A stretch of DNA of 64,000 nt from Cornus controversa (taxonomy: Eukaryota; Streptophyta; Magnoliopsida; Cornales; Cornaceae). The DNA lies in the NCBI GenBank assembly GCA_026545225.1, contig CM048845.1, positions 88,439,033 to 88,503,032 of the forward strand. Reading direction: 5' to 3'. This document shows positions 1-10,107 of the stretch, one piece after another (within the stretch, counting starts at the first letter, position 1; each line of letters begins with the position of its first letter). The notes below the pieces were generated by a model. That model saw only the letters and a list, made by a program, of their open reading frames with translations. It was not told the origin of the DNA and did no database searches. Both the position numbers and the translations under genes were made by a program.

Positions 1-265
1 AGAAATCTTCCTCTAGAGGTACTTGAAGATCTCCATCCAGATAGACGGAACCTCAAAAACGAGAAAGTTCTCATTTGGTTTCTTTTAAGTTGAAAAAATA
101 TGAAGCTTAACTTAAAGGAAAGGATTCTTAACCAGCTTACTGCAAAATAAGCATTTTGAATTCATCATCTAAAATGAAAATTAACATATACATGTTAGTA
201 CACATGGGGGAAAACATGATCATATATATATTATACTCCCATTGGGATCATCATCACAGTAAATA
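1..265. other. Intergenic sequence, no gene seen
   Basis: AT-rich sequence with no reading frame or domain that I recognise. Confidence 0.5.
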
Positions 266-457
266 GCAACTCTGTCAACCTCATTCCACAAGAGAGTCAT
301 CTTCTGTAGCTCCCAAATTTATGTGGCAGACAGCATTCTCTGTCAGCAACCCCACAAGCTCGCAACTCTGTCAACCTCATTGCAAAAGAGAGTCATCTTC
401 TGTAGCTCCCAAATATATGTGGCAGACAGCATTCTCTGTCAGCAACCCCACAAGCAT
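266..457. repeat. 96-bp tandem duplication, two copies
   Basis: Two head-to-tail copies with a period of 96 bp (266-361 and 362-457), differing at only a few bases. They produce two identical short peptide stretches in the overlapping frames, which I take as a consequence of the duplication and not as a gene. A smaller direct repeat follows at about 491-521 and 547-574. Confidence 0.8.
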
Positions 458-567
458 GATTCGCCCCCTCGTCTGCAAGTGTATGGTCGAAAACCCAGTA
501 ACCAGATTACCCCCCCGGTGCCTTGGATTATAAACTGCTTTCAAACCCCAGTAACCAGATTACCCCT

Positions 568-880
568 GGTGCCACTGAGAATATATATGCAACAACATAT
601 TTTGAAAGAATTTCCAGACGACCTTTTTGAAGCTGTCATTGCAAGACTCCCCATTGCCACATTCTTCCAATTCCGGTCTGTTTAATTACTAGTAGAGGAA
701 TTCCTTGCTTGCCTCTCATAGTTTGGCTAAATAGTGTGCACAAGTCCCACTAGCCCAACCTTGGTTTTACGCCATCACTCGTGAGAATGTGAATACTGGA
801 GCTATGCATGACCCTTCCTTGAAGAAATGGCACCACCCTGACCCTACAATCTCTGCTTTGCCAAGGAAGTCAATAGTTGA
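568..880 (+). pseudogene. F-box/kelch-repeat gene fragment, left copy
   Basis: Translation of 595-685 gives an F-box helix with FPDDLFEAVIARLPIATFF. A second stretch from 774 reads ITRENVNTGAMHDPSLKKW, a segment I recognise from F-box/kelch proteins of the Arabidopsis At5g15710 type (substrate-recruiting subunits of SCF ubiquitin ligases). Between them a stop follows RSV and the frame is broken, so no F-box protein can be made. Only the N-terminal part is present; kelch repeats are absent. It is the left arm of an inverted duplication with 915-1183. The family call rests on motif recall. Confidence 0.7.
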
Positions 881-914
881 GAGGCAAGCAAGGAATTCCA
901 CTATGTTGGCAAAG

Positions 915-1183
915 AAGGGTGGTGCCATTTCTTTAAGGAAGGGTCATACATAGCTCCAGTATTCACATTCTCACGGGTGATGGCATAAACCAAGGTTGGG
1001 CTTGTGGGACTTGTGCACACTGTTCCGAGAAACTAAGAAAGGCAAGCAAGAAATTCCACTTCCAGCAAACAGACCGGAATTGGAAGAATGTGGCAATGGG
1101 GGAGTCTCACAATGACAACTTCAAAAAGGTCTTCTGGACAAATATGCTGTTGCATATATATTCTCAGTCGAACTAGTGGCACC
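915..1183 (-). pseudogene. F-box/kelch-repeat gene fragment, inverted right copy
   Basis: The reverse strand repeats the F-box fragment at 568-840. The F-box part reads PEDLFEVVIVRLP, and the region matching ENVNTGAMYDPSLKKW lies near 928-975. It has different small lesions from the left copy: a short deletion before the F-box and a one-base loss near the WFYAIT equivalent. The two copies therefore decayed separately after the inverted duplication. No intact protein is possible. Confidence 0.7.
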
Positions 1184-1789
1184 AACTCATCTTCCCCAAT
1201 TCCTCTCCTTTCGACATTTCTTTGGCAAGGCAAGTCCCGTTGCAAATTATTCTAACTCTTTTAACTTTCTTCATCAACACCTTATCTAAAAAACTATAGC
1301 TGCACATGGTTTTTTTTTTATAGAGGGAGGGAGGGAGGGGGGGCATGGGCATGAGGCATGAGAGAGAAGAGTGGTCTACCTGGGATTTTTTTTTACAGAG
1401 GGAGGTGGGCATGGTAAATATTCATGTCTTTGAAAAGGGTGAGAATAATGTTGAAAACTCATCCCTTGTGATGGTAAAGTTTTCCTTTTGGGCTGACACC
1501 AACTTTCATGGATAGGGACCTCTGTGGGGGTTGTTTGGGATAAGCAACAAACAAGGACTTAATTTTTACTCCCGAGGTCAGGGTAGGGATATCTGAAGGA
1601 GCTCCATTAAGATCGAGTACGTCTTACCTTGCAAGGCAAGACGAGAGAAGATTTTAATTTCTTCACTGCACCTCTTACATTGTTATGGAAATTTCTATAG
1701 CAGTTGCATGGAAAATGGAAAAAAATTGACATTAGAAGTATATTGTGTGTGTGATCGCAGTGCATAAATCTTGGACCTAATTCATGTAC
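1184..1789. other. Intergenic sequence, no gene seen
   Basis: Contains G-rich purine runs (about 1321-1345 and 1397-1412) and no reading frame that I can assign. Confidence 0.4.
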
Positions 1790-2098
1790 ACACTATTTTT
1801 TTGTTTTTTGTTTCGAAGAAAACTAAACACCAAAGAAAGTATCTGAAAAGAGAGCTTTTGAAACCAAAGAAGGGATTGACTCCCAACACAAAAGAGGACG
1901 AAACAACGGCATGCTTGTGCGCCACTTGATTTGCAGTCCTTGGAACCCATTGCATTGCAGTTGAAGCATACAACAGCGGACAAGAAAGGCCTTGCAAATT
2001 GCAATCCTCCATAATGGCGTTCAATGGTTTTTGTGCAGGGACAAGACTCATCACTGGTTGACAGTCCCCTTCGATAATAACGTGACAGATTCCACTCC
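1790..2098 (-). pseudogene. LINE-type RNase H domain fragment
   Basis: The reverse-strand frame contains VIIEGDCQPVMSL, then after about 40 residues QWVPRTANQVAHKHA. This is the end of the RNase H-like domain (RVT_3 type) found at the C-terminus of plant LINE polyproteins and related genes: an acidic 'EGDC' and a late 'R.aN..AH' motif. No reverse transcriptase is attached and the frame starts abruptly, so it is a fragment. A host RNase H-like gene fragment is the alternative. Confidence 0.6.
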
Positions 2099-2990
2099 AA
2101 ACAAAATTACATGATACTAAGGAGATGAGATTCGATCAACAACATATCAGTCTCCTTTTGTTATGACTTTAGATTAAATGCATTCCTTAAAAGCAAAAGA
2201 AAGATCCATCATTACACAATACTTGGAAAGACATGCCTCACCGCAATTGCTATGCAATGCAATGCAGCGCATGGGGGTTGGGCCACAAATAATTAATACA
2301 AACACTTGAATTGATTACGTGTGTGTGTGTGTGTGTGTGTGTATTCTCGAGCATAGCATAGGAGGTTAGACATGTAGAAATGGAAGCACAATGGGCTAGA
2401 TCAGAGTCATTGTTGGTCTGATAGGAATGGAATAGAGAGCTTCAAGTACTGCCACTAGGTTGGCTCAAGGACATGTATAAATAAATGCCCAGAGGCTGAA
2501 ATGAAGATATAGGACAACTAGCCAGCCTAGAAGCCAAGAAATTATTATGTGGTCCGGGACAAGGACCAAATATTTGAGAAAAAAGCTTTTGTTGAGTTGA
2601 TTTGAGATAATTGAATTTGAGCCTATGTGTCTTTTCCCACATTGTCTGATTTCTATGACAGAGGAATCCAAAATTTTAGAATACCATTTTTGCTTGGTTT
2701 CAAGAGCGACGTTGGATAAAAAAGCTATGCTTCCTTTTCGTGTATCAGACCTCTTCTGTAAAATTTTATGTAGTGCGTAATGTTCTTAGGTCAATGATGA
2801 TTTTGGATTTGCCAACATTGTCTAATTGTATTATCCCAATCGTCTAGGAACCTCTGAAAGTATTCTGTCTCATGAAATGTGCTAGTCATGTTTGGTTTTG
2901 ACAATGAGACTAAAAAAAATGTGGATTTTTTTAATCCTTCCATCAACAATAATCCTTTTGGTATTTGTATTTGTTTCTAAATTCACATAT
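2099..2990. other. Intergenic sequence with a GT microsatellite
   Basis: (GT)n lies at about 2318-2342. I see no gene in the rest. Confidence 0.5.
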
Positions 2991-2995
2991 ACATC
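2991..2995. repeat. Target site duplication ACATC, left
   Basis: Perfect match to 9134-9138 across the retrotransposon. Confidence 0.9.
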
Positions 2996-3647
2996 TGTAC
3001 ACACAAATTTCGTGTCCGAAAATCTAGGAACGAAAATTAGTGACAAATAAATAATTTTTTATTGATTCAAGAAAAAGGAGTACAATCCTCTGTAAATCTT
3101 TACAAAAGAAATATGAAGATAAAGTCCTCTGATTCGATCTCCTTGGTAGTCTGGCTTCAAGGGCTGCTAGAGCTTGATCTTGAGTTGGATTGAAACTTTG
3201 GTGAAGAACGGCACGTGGATGATGTGCTTGTTGTTCTTCTCCTTCAGGGTTTAGATGCTTTGGAGTTTTGGATTTTGAGTGAAGAGTTCTGCAGAGTTTC
3301 AGCTTTTTTTGAGAATCTTCCGGTCCTCCTTCTCCCACCTCTGGACCTTTATTTATAGGCTCACCGGAGGGGTAGATTTATAAATTTCTTTTTCTTTAAT
3401 AATTATCCTATAATTATCTTTTATGATAATTTTGATAATTATCCAATATATATATATATATATATTAGACCCATTTTCAAGTGGGCTTTGACTTCTTAGA
3501 TAATTTAGACCAGCCCATAACTTATTTATTTGTGGTGGGTCTGACTTCAAATTATCTGACTCATTGGGCCATATTTTAAAGTGGGCTAAACTGAAGATAA
3601 ACCCAAATTGTATTTTGGGTCTATCATGTAATTTTTTAATGTCTACA
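2996..3647 (-). repeat. 3' LTR of the GAG-only element
   Basis: 652 bp, TG..CA ends, nearly identical to 8472-9133. It contains a (TA)n tract at about 3447-3465 that is longer in the other LTR. Short open frames inside it are found in both LTRs and are not genes. Confidence 0.9.
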
Positions 3648-3662
3648 AATTGCCCCCACTTT
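3648..3662 (-). promoter_or_regulatory. Retrotransposon polypurine tract
   Basis: Reverse strand AAAGTGGGGGCAATT abuts the 3' LTR, as expected for the plus-strand primer. Confidence 0.75.
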
Positions 3663-3667
3663 AAGTC

Positions 3668-4037
3668 TCGCGCCATGTTGAGTTTGTCACGTATTTAAAG
3701 CGGGACTTGAAGTATTTAAATTTCGTTTTTTTTTTTTTGTGTGCGAAAATTCAACTGCAAAAAGGATGTTTTCTTTGTCAAGTTGAATCAAATACTTGAG
3801 GATTCTATTGCCAATAGGATTTTTTTTTTCTAGTCCAAGTGGAATTGAAGACTTGAGAATCCTATTGCAAATAGAATTAGTTTTTCTTATCCAATTTCAA
3901 ATAGGATTTGCTGTTTTCCATATTCAAACGGAATTGGAGTCTTGAAAATCCTATGTCAAATAGGATTAACTCACCACTATATATATGTAGCCTACACTTC
4001 AGACTCTTCATATCAGAAATTCCATGAATTCCAGCAA
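3668..4037 (-). other. Pol-less spacer of the element, proximal part
   Basis: Contains three to four diverged repeats of a segment like GAATCCTATTGCAAATAGGA (about 3795-3970). No coding potential was seen. Confidence 0.5.
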
Positions 4038-4510
4038 CTGTAAGCTCTTTTTTTTTTCTTTCTTCTTCTTTTCTTTTTTTTTTCTCTTTTTCTTCTTTCT
4101 TTCTTCTCTTACTGCCGGTGGAATTTTTTTTTTTTCCTCTTCCAGGGCTGATTTTTTTTTTTTTCTTTTTTTTTTCTTCTTCTTTCTTTTCTTCTTCTCT
4201 TCCGGCTGATTTTTTTTTTCTTTTTTTTCTTTCTTCTTTCTTTTCTTCTCCTCTTCCAGGGCTGATTTTTTTTTTCTTCTTTTCTTTTTCTTTTTTTTTT
4301 CTTCTTTCTTTTCTTCTTCTCTTCTTTATCTTTTCTTTTTCTTTTTATTTTCTTCTCTTCTTTATCTTTTCTTTTTTTTTTTTCATTTTTCTTCTCTTCA
4401 CGTTGACTTTTTTTTCTTTCTTTCTTCTCTTCACGTTGACTTTTTTTTCTTTCTTTCTTTCTTTCTTCTCTTCACGTTGACTTTTTTTTTTTCTCTTTTT
4501 TTTTTCCTTC
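4038..4510. repeat. Polypyrimidine domain (polypurine on the coding strand)
   Basis: About 470 bp of T/C, with short interruptions repeating CAGGGCTGATTT and CTTCACGTTGACTTTT. On the element's own strand it is purine-rich. Phe- or Lys-rich open frames over it are compositional. Confidence 0.9.
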
Positions 4511-4940
4511 CTTCTCTTTTCCTTTGATGTGTAAAAAAATAAAGTTTCTTTTTTGTTGCTAGGTAGATTTGAACACAAGATCTCATGAGAAGAGATTATA
4601 ACACCACACCATCTCTGCTACACAACTCCTTGTATTATAAACTTTTGCAACAAAATATATATGTCCTTAAACATTGAAAGGAACATTTTTCTTTAGTAAC
4701 AACTGTCTTCCGTAACCGCTATTAATCAAATCTATTTTTTTCAGATCAGATTTCACTTGTGGGCCCTGCTCGAATTTTGTGCTGTCTCTGGAACGACGAA
4801 TAAATCTATCGAACTCATTGAGGAAGATATCTTTACGTAAGTCACTCAACTTTTCTTGGCAAGTTTCAAATATTTTTTTTTCAATTCTTGCAGGTCAAAT
4901 CGTCTTTCTCAGAATATAGAGTTCCAGACGCCATTCATTA
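4511..4940 (-). other. Pol-less spacer between the polypurine domain and the 15-unit array
   Basis: No pol motif is visible. The stretch about 4558-4625 resembles an antisense tRNA-like tail (gatttgaacacaagatctca), but I do not call a tRNA. Confidence 0.4.
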
Positions 4941-5572
4941 GTCCCTTCGGGGTCCCTTAATGCACTTCGGTGTCACTCTTTCGTCCCTTCGGGGTCCCTT
5001 AGTGCACTTCGGTGTCACTCGTCCCTTCGGGGTCCCTTAGTGCACTTCGGTGTCACTCTTATTGTCCCTTCGGGGTCCCTTAGTGCACTTCGGTGTCACT
5101 CTTATTGTCCCTTCGGGGTCCCTTAGTGCACTTCGGTGTCACTCGTCCCTTCGGGGTCCCTTAGTGCACTTTGGTGTCACTCTTTCGTCCCTTCGGGGTC
5201 CCTTAGTGCACTTCGGTGTCACTCTTTCGTCCCTTCGGGGTCCTTTAGTGCACTTCGGTGTCACTCGTCCCTTCGGGGTCCCTTAGTACACTTCGGTGTC
5301 ACTCTTTCGTCCCTTCGGGGTCCCTTAGTGCACTTCGGTGTCACTCGTCCCTTCGGGGTCCCTTAGTGCACTTCGGTGTCACTCTTTCATCCCTTCGGGG
5401 TCCCTTAGTGCACTTCGGTGTCACTTGTCCCTTCGGGGTCCCTTAGTGCACTTCGGTGTCACTCTTATTGTCCCTTCGAGGTCCCTTAGTGCACTTCGGT
5501 GTCACTCTTTCGTCCCTTCGGGGTCCCTTAGTGCACTTCGGTGTCACTCTTATTGTCCCTTCGGGTCAAGCC
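4941..5572. repeat. Tandem array of 38/42/43-bp units, 15 copies
   Basis: Fifteen full units and a partial one start at 4941, 4983, 5021, 5064, 5107, 5145, 5187, 5229, 5267, 5309, 5347, 5389, 5427, 5470, 5512 and 5555. Each contains CCCTTCGGGGTCCCTTAG then GTGCACTTCGGTGTCACT. Lengths fall into three classes according to the linker (none, TTTC or TTATT). Long open frames over it in all three plus frames come from the repeat and are not proteins. Confidence 0.95.
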
Positions 5573-5670
5573 AAGTCACCACGATGCAGCAGACATCCGT
5601 CAATATCTCGGCGGTAGGTCAGGTCACCCAACTCTTCTTTTGCAAGCTTCAAATTTTTTTATTTTTTTTT

Positions 5671-6015
5671 GTAAAGATAGTTTATACTCATATCAAGGAG
5701 TGATTATTTTTTTTTCATGCAGACAGTTTATACTCATGTCATGAGTGTTTTTTTTTTTTTTTTGTAGACAGTTTATAGTCGTGTCATCCTTTTTTTTTTT
5801 TTTTTTGGTAGACAGTTTATACCCGTGTCAAGGAGTGTCATCCTTTTTTTTTTCTTTTTTTTGGTAGACAGTTTATACTCGTATCAAGGAGTTTTTTTTT
5901 TTGGTAGACAGTTTATACTCGTGTTAAGGAGTGTTTTTTTTTTTTTTTTTTTGTAGACAGTTTATACTCATGTCATAGAGTATCATCGACAGTTTAAGCT
6001 CATATCGGGGAGCAC
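5671..6015. repeat. T-rich tandem repeat array, about eight units
   Basis: About eight units of 33-53 bp share the core GACAGTTTATACTCGTGTCA followed by AAGGAGTG and a variable T run. It lies immediately 3' of GAG within the element. Confidence 0.85.
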
Positions 6016-6102
6016 TTTTAGCTTTAATTAGTCTTTAGCTTTGCAAGACTCAGGAAATATTCTAAGCTTATGTTGAAAGGTGTGAATCAGCTCAGCGTCA
6101 AT

Positions 6103-8385
6103 TTAAAGATTTTCTTCTTGTTTTATTTCTTCATTATACTCTTCTCGTACTTGAGAAGAAACATCGTCTTCAAACTTGTCTCCCCACCGAAAAGGAAGAG
6201 GTATTTCATTCGTCGTGGTCCATGCCGGAGGATTGAACCTCACCCAATATGCTTTTATTCCACTACGAGATTCGATCCAGACAGCATCTTCGGGCTTTGG
6301 TCCCCACATTTTTCCTTTCTCTAGTCTTTTGATTTTTCGAGCCTCTTGTTCCATTTGGGATTGTAGACGATTTTGTTCTTGTTCCTCGCTTTCTTTTTCG
6401 AGACCTTCGTTTCGCTGATTGTTAGAAACAGTTCGAGAAAGTGACTGTTGAGACATCACTTGTGTGTTTCTAGGTCATGATTCTTGCGAGATCTTTTTAT
6501 AATCATTCCCTTCTTGAGCATTCTTCTTTGGCCTCCAAGCAAACACAGTATTTTGAACTCTCCTACTTGAAGTTGTTTGAGTAAAATTTGACGAATTATT
6601 CCGATACCGCATCTTCAACACAAATCCTTCAGATTCGTCATTTTGGTTATGTTTTTGTTTTTTTTGTTTCCTTCTTGGGACTTCTTTCTTATTTCTGGAT
6701 TTGATAAAATGTGTAGGCCTTTTTAAAAGACAGTCGTGAATCTTGCCCCCATGCCAATGATATTTCATGTGAGAGAGTTGGGAATGAGTCTTATACGGAA
6801 GGTTTGCCCCCTGTCTGTTCAATCTTCTATCAAGGTTTTCTTGACTTAATGTCTTATTTAATCGAGAACTATCAGATGAAGTTACGGAAGGAACACGATG
6901 TGTTTTTTGATACAAGTCGTTAGAGACGATACTTATAACATAAGATGTAATTATTTCATCGTCTGAGTTAGCAAGTACTTCGTCTTCCTCTTCCTCTTCA
7001 GACTCAACCTTTTCATCTTTAAGACAGTTGTCAGACAGATTGGGAAAGGCAAAAACCTTTGCACCACGACTTGTTATGCTGAGTTCCATATCATAGGCAC
7101 GAGTAACCAATTCTTCAAATGTACGAGGCTTGATTTCTTGTAAAATGTAAAGAAGCTCCCAGTGCATGCCTTGCATACACATTTCGACTGCTGATACTTC
7201 AGAAAGACGGTCTTTGCAATCAAGACTTAGAGCTCGCCAACGGTTGATATAGTCGACTACAAGCTCGTCCTTAATTTGTTTCGTGCTAGTGAGTTCTAGC
7301 ATGCTTACTGTTCTACGAGTACTGTAGAAGCGGTTAAGAAACTCTCGCTCCATCTGCTCCCAACAGTCAATACTTCTAGCTTTGAGGTCCGTGTACCAAT
7401 CAAATGCATTTCCTTTGAGGGAACGAACAAATTGCTTGACCAAGAGATCCTTTTCGGTGCCAGCGTTATTGCAGGTCTCCACAAAGTGTGCAACATGTTG
7501 TTTGGGATTGCCTCTTCCATCAAATTGTTGGAACTTTGGCGGTTGATATCCCACTGGCGTCTTTAAACTGTCAATTCTTTCGGTGTAGGGTTTTGAGTAC
7601 ACAAGAGTGCTTTGAGGGGCGCCGCCATACTGTGCTCAGATTGTGTTCGTTATTATATCTTGCAACTGTTGGACAGATAACAAAGCGACTGGCGAAGCAG
7701 GGTTAGTTTCGTCAGCCATGTGTCTTGACGCAGATGTGTGACGACACTCTTTTGATTGGGCACCTTGAAGAAAGGAATTTGAAATATTCGCAGGCAAATG
7801 TGTTGACTTGTCAGGATTTTGGATTTCAAGCTTCCTCATTAGCGCGGCGATCTGCAAATCCTTCTCTTCGACAGTCTTTGTGAGGTTTTCGATTGCGCGC
7901 GCCATGACTGCCAGTTGGTCTTCCACCGAGTTTGTTCCAGTCATCATAGCTGCGACAACATTCGAATAGGAAAAACCTTGAGGGCCAACATTCTTTGAAG
8001 GGACTGATTGTTCTGAAATCTCGAGTAACGATTCTGAGAGCGAACCGACACTAGAGTTGGTGTCAGAGACGGAGTAGGGTGAATGTGGTGGCACTGACTT
8101 TTCTGAAACTACGCCAGAGTTATTTGCCCTCTGAGGACCAATGGTGTTAACATGTTTAGTTTTCACATCCATTGGTTTAGCAGAATTCACCAAATCTTAC
8201 TGATTCTTGAGCGAAGCAATTGATTTGGTCTTGCTACGCGTCATAGGACCTGTTGAGGTGCTGCTGGCACTTGACAGCTTTCTACTGTTCTTGTCACTGC
8301 TTGCGGCAACTTTGGTGTTAGCTATTGCAACAACGGTTTCTTTTGAGTTTTTCTTGTTTGTCATCTGAACCTTGGTAAGAGCCAT
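6103..8385 (-). pseudogene. Ty3/gypsy-type GAG with three in-frame stops
   Basis: One continuous reading frame of 761 codons is interrupted only by stops at 8197-8199 (TAA), 7636-7638 (TGA) and 6475-6477 (TGA); there is no frameshift. The N-terminal part (8385-7639) is Ser/Thr-rich with a predicted coiled coil around ENLTKTVEEKDLQIAALMRK. The middle (7635-7000) is a retrotransposon GAG domain with YQPPKFQQFDGRGNPKQH, SLKGNAFDWYTDL and FLNRFYSTRRTVSMLEL. The C-terminal part is basic, then Gln/Glu-rich. No CCHC knuckle is obvious. GAG forms the virus-like particle. The two TGA codons follow sequence consistent with CGA originally. Confidence 0.85.
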
Positions 8386-8447
8386 AGATTCGGATGAACA
8401 GAGTTTTGGAGGTATGATTTAGGAGACAGAGATGAGAGGCAGAGGAT

Positions 8448-8465
8448 GTCCCACCGGGCGTGCCA
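8448..8465 (-). promoter_or_regulatory. Retrotransposon primer binding site
   Basis: Reverse strand TGGCACGCCCGGTGGGAC begins six bases inside the 5' LTR and starts with TGG, the complement of a tRNA CCA end. I do not assign the tRNA. Confidence 0.7.
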
Positions 8466-8471
8466 GAAATT

Positions 8472-8916
8472 TGTACACACAAATTTCGTGTCCGAAAATC
8501 TAGGAACGAAAATTAGTGACAAATAAATAATTTTTTATTGATTCAAGAAAAATGGGTACAATCATCTGTAAATCTTTACAAAAGAAATATGAAGATAAAG
8601 TCCTCTGATTCGATCTCCTTGGTAGTCTGGCTTCAAGGGCTGCTAGAGCTTGATCTTGAGTTGGATTGAAACTTTGGTGAAGAACGGCACGTGGATGATG
8701 TACTTGTTGTTCTTCTCCTTCAGGGTTTAGATGCTTTGGAGTTTTGGATTTTGAGTGAAGAGTTCTGCAGAGCTTCAGCTTTTTTTGAGAATCTTCCGGT
8801 CCTCCTTCTCCCACCTCTGGACCTTTATTTATAGGCTCACCGGAGGGGTAGATTTGTAAATTTCTTTTTCTTTAATAATTATCCTATAATTATTTTTTAT
8901 GATAATTTTGATAATT

Positions 8917-8955
<39 letters not shown>

Positions 8956-9133
8956 CCCATTTTCAAGTGGGCTTTGACTTCTTAGACAATTTAGACCAGC
9001 CCATAACTTATTTATTTGTGGTGGGTCTGGCTTCAAATTATCTGACTCATTGGGCCATATTTTAAAATGGGCTAAACTGAAAATAAACCCAAATTGTATT
9101 TTGGGTCTATCATGTAATTTTTTAATGTCTACA
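8472..9133 (-). repeat. 5' LTR of the GAG-only element
   Basis: 662 bp, TG..CA ends. On the minus strand it is the upstream LTR because the primer binding site lies just inside it, at 8448-8465. It carries the longer (TA)n tract (about 8922-8951). Confidence 0.9.
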
Positions 9134-9138
9134 ACATC
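9134..9138. repeat. Target site duplication ACATC, right
   Basis: Perfect match to 2991-2995. Confidence 0.9.
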
Positions 9139-9189
9139 CACTTATCTTCACATCTAAAATAACATTATATTTTTTACAGTGCTATACGC

Positions 9190-9206
9190 ATGTGCAATAC
9201 GCTAGC

Positions 9207-9245
<39 letters not shown>
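9190..9245. repeat. Compound GT/AT microsatellite
   Basis: (GT)n followed by (AT)n. Confidence 0.9.
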
Positions 9246-9281
9246 AGAGGAGAGAGTATATATGTAATAGAGATATATATA

Positions 9282-9427
9282 TGGGGTGCGGCGGGTACAT
9301 GATGGGTTTTTATCGAATCCCAAATCCGTCCGTACTCATGACGGGTTCTAAATTTTGTTTTCATACCCGTCTTTACAGAACAAAAAAAATTTCATACAGG
9401 ACAGACCCGGCAAAATTGTCATCCCCA
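9282..9427. mobile_element. hAT-type MITE fragment
   Basis: The right end reads GGCAAAATTGTCATCCCCA, the reverse complement of the TGGGGATGACAA-type terminus seen in the complete MITEs of this window. The left end begins GGGGTGCGGCGGGT and looks truncated against a microsatellite. No target duplication was found. Confidence 0.5.
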
Positions 9428-10107
9428 ATCATTAATCCAACATCTTATTGGATCTAAATATGTATCCAGTCTCAATTTTTAGGCCTAGAACACAAGGGAG
9501 GCTGGGCTGCCATGTATCCCACTTTTAATCAGGTCCAATAAGATGTTTTTGGTCCAACATCTTATTGGATCTAAATATGCTTCCAGTTTTTTTTTTTTTT
9601 TTAGATTTATAAAATTCAGTTTACCTACCAAGAAAAAGAGTAGTCTGCAAATAGAGAGTTGTTTGTGATCCTAACACACAAGCGAAGCATTTCCAACTGG
9701 CTTTGATTTAAAATGTAGCCATGTGAAAGCAATTTTTGTTTCAGCAACTGCATTCAGAGGGCATGGCATATTTTACATATAAATTGGGGTTTGACTAGTG
9801 GAATGATTCACATATCTAATCCCGCCTCTCAAAGAAAAATCAATTTTCATACCCCTCTTGCTTGCAGTACCCTAGAATCAGAGTCAGGTGAATTTGATCA
9901 CTCAACTATGCATATCTTTTAAAAAATATATTTAATCTTGATCAAAATTATGATTTTTTCTTTTATAGAAAAATCTAGTTAAATACAAATGCTTAAGAAT
10001 CATCATCACAAATTTTCTTTAACTTCGTAGTTAACATTTTAAATTATTATTAAAAATAATGAAAATAAAACTCCAACCAATAATATAACATATATGCTCT
10101 TTTACTA
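9428..10107. other. Intergenic repeats, no gene seen
   Basis: A segment like CCAACATCTTATTGGATCTA occurs at about 9437 and 9554, with an inverted partial copy near 9535. Confidence 0.5.

Larger units (their letters stand above)
568..1183. repeat. Long inverted repeat of F-box sequence, 74-bp loop
   Basis: Arms 568-840 and 915-1183 are reverse complements, at roughly 85-90 percent by eye, separated by a spacer of about 74 bp. A further inverted piece (the 'gaggcaagcaaggaattcc' motif) sits in the spacer at about 880-905. A transcript crossing the region would fold into a stem of about 270 bp. Confidence 0.8.
2996..9133 (-). mobile_element. GAG-only LTR retrotransposon (TR-GAG-like)
   Basis: Two long direct repeats, 2996-3647 and 8472-9133, each start TGTACACAC and end GTCTACA, and are flanked by the 5-bp duplication ACATC at 2991-2995 and 9134-9138. 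On the minus strand the order is 5' LTR, primer binding site, gypsy-type GAG frame, a pol-less spacer with two tandem arrays and a polypurine domain, polypurine tract, 3' LTR. No protease, reverse transcriptase, RNase H or integrase frame is visible. This fits the published class of terminal-repeat elements carrying only GAG, which must use enzymes from a relative. By eye the LTRs differ at about 11 positions plus the TA-repeat length, which suggests a fairly recent insertion. Confidence 0.9.

Noticed and set aside
3024-3338. 104-codon minus-strand frame also present at 8500-8814
   Set aside because: It lies within both LTRs and begins near their transcribed part; no known domain, best regarded as LTR sequence.
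4024-4578. Phe-rich (plus) and Lys/Glu-rich (minus) open frames
   Set aside because: Compositional product of the polypyrimidine tract.
4558-4625. tRNA-like segment
   Set aside because: Only a 3'-half-like stretch is visible; no cloverleaf could be built.
4941-5572. CRISPR-like array
   Set aside because: The units are contiguous, with only 0-5 bp linkers and no unique spacers, and they sit inside an LTR element in a plant genome.
5050-5744. Overlapping 60-120-codon open frames over the repeat array
   Set aside because: They arise because the unit lacks stops; the same peptide appears in several frames.
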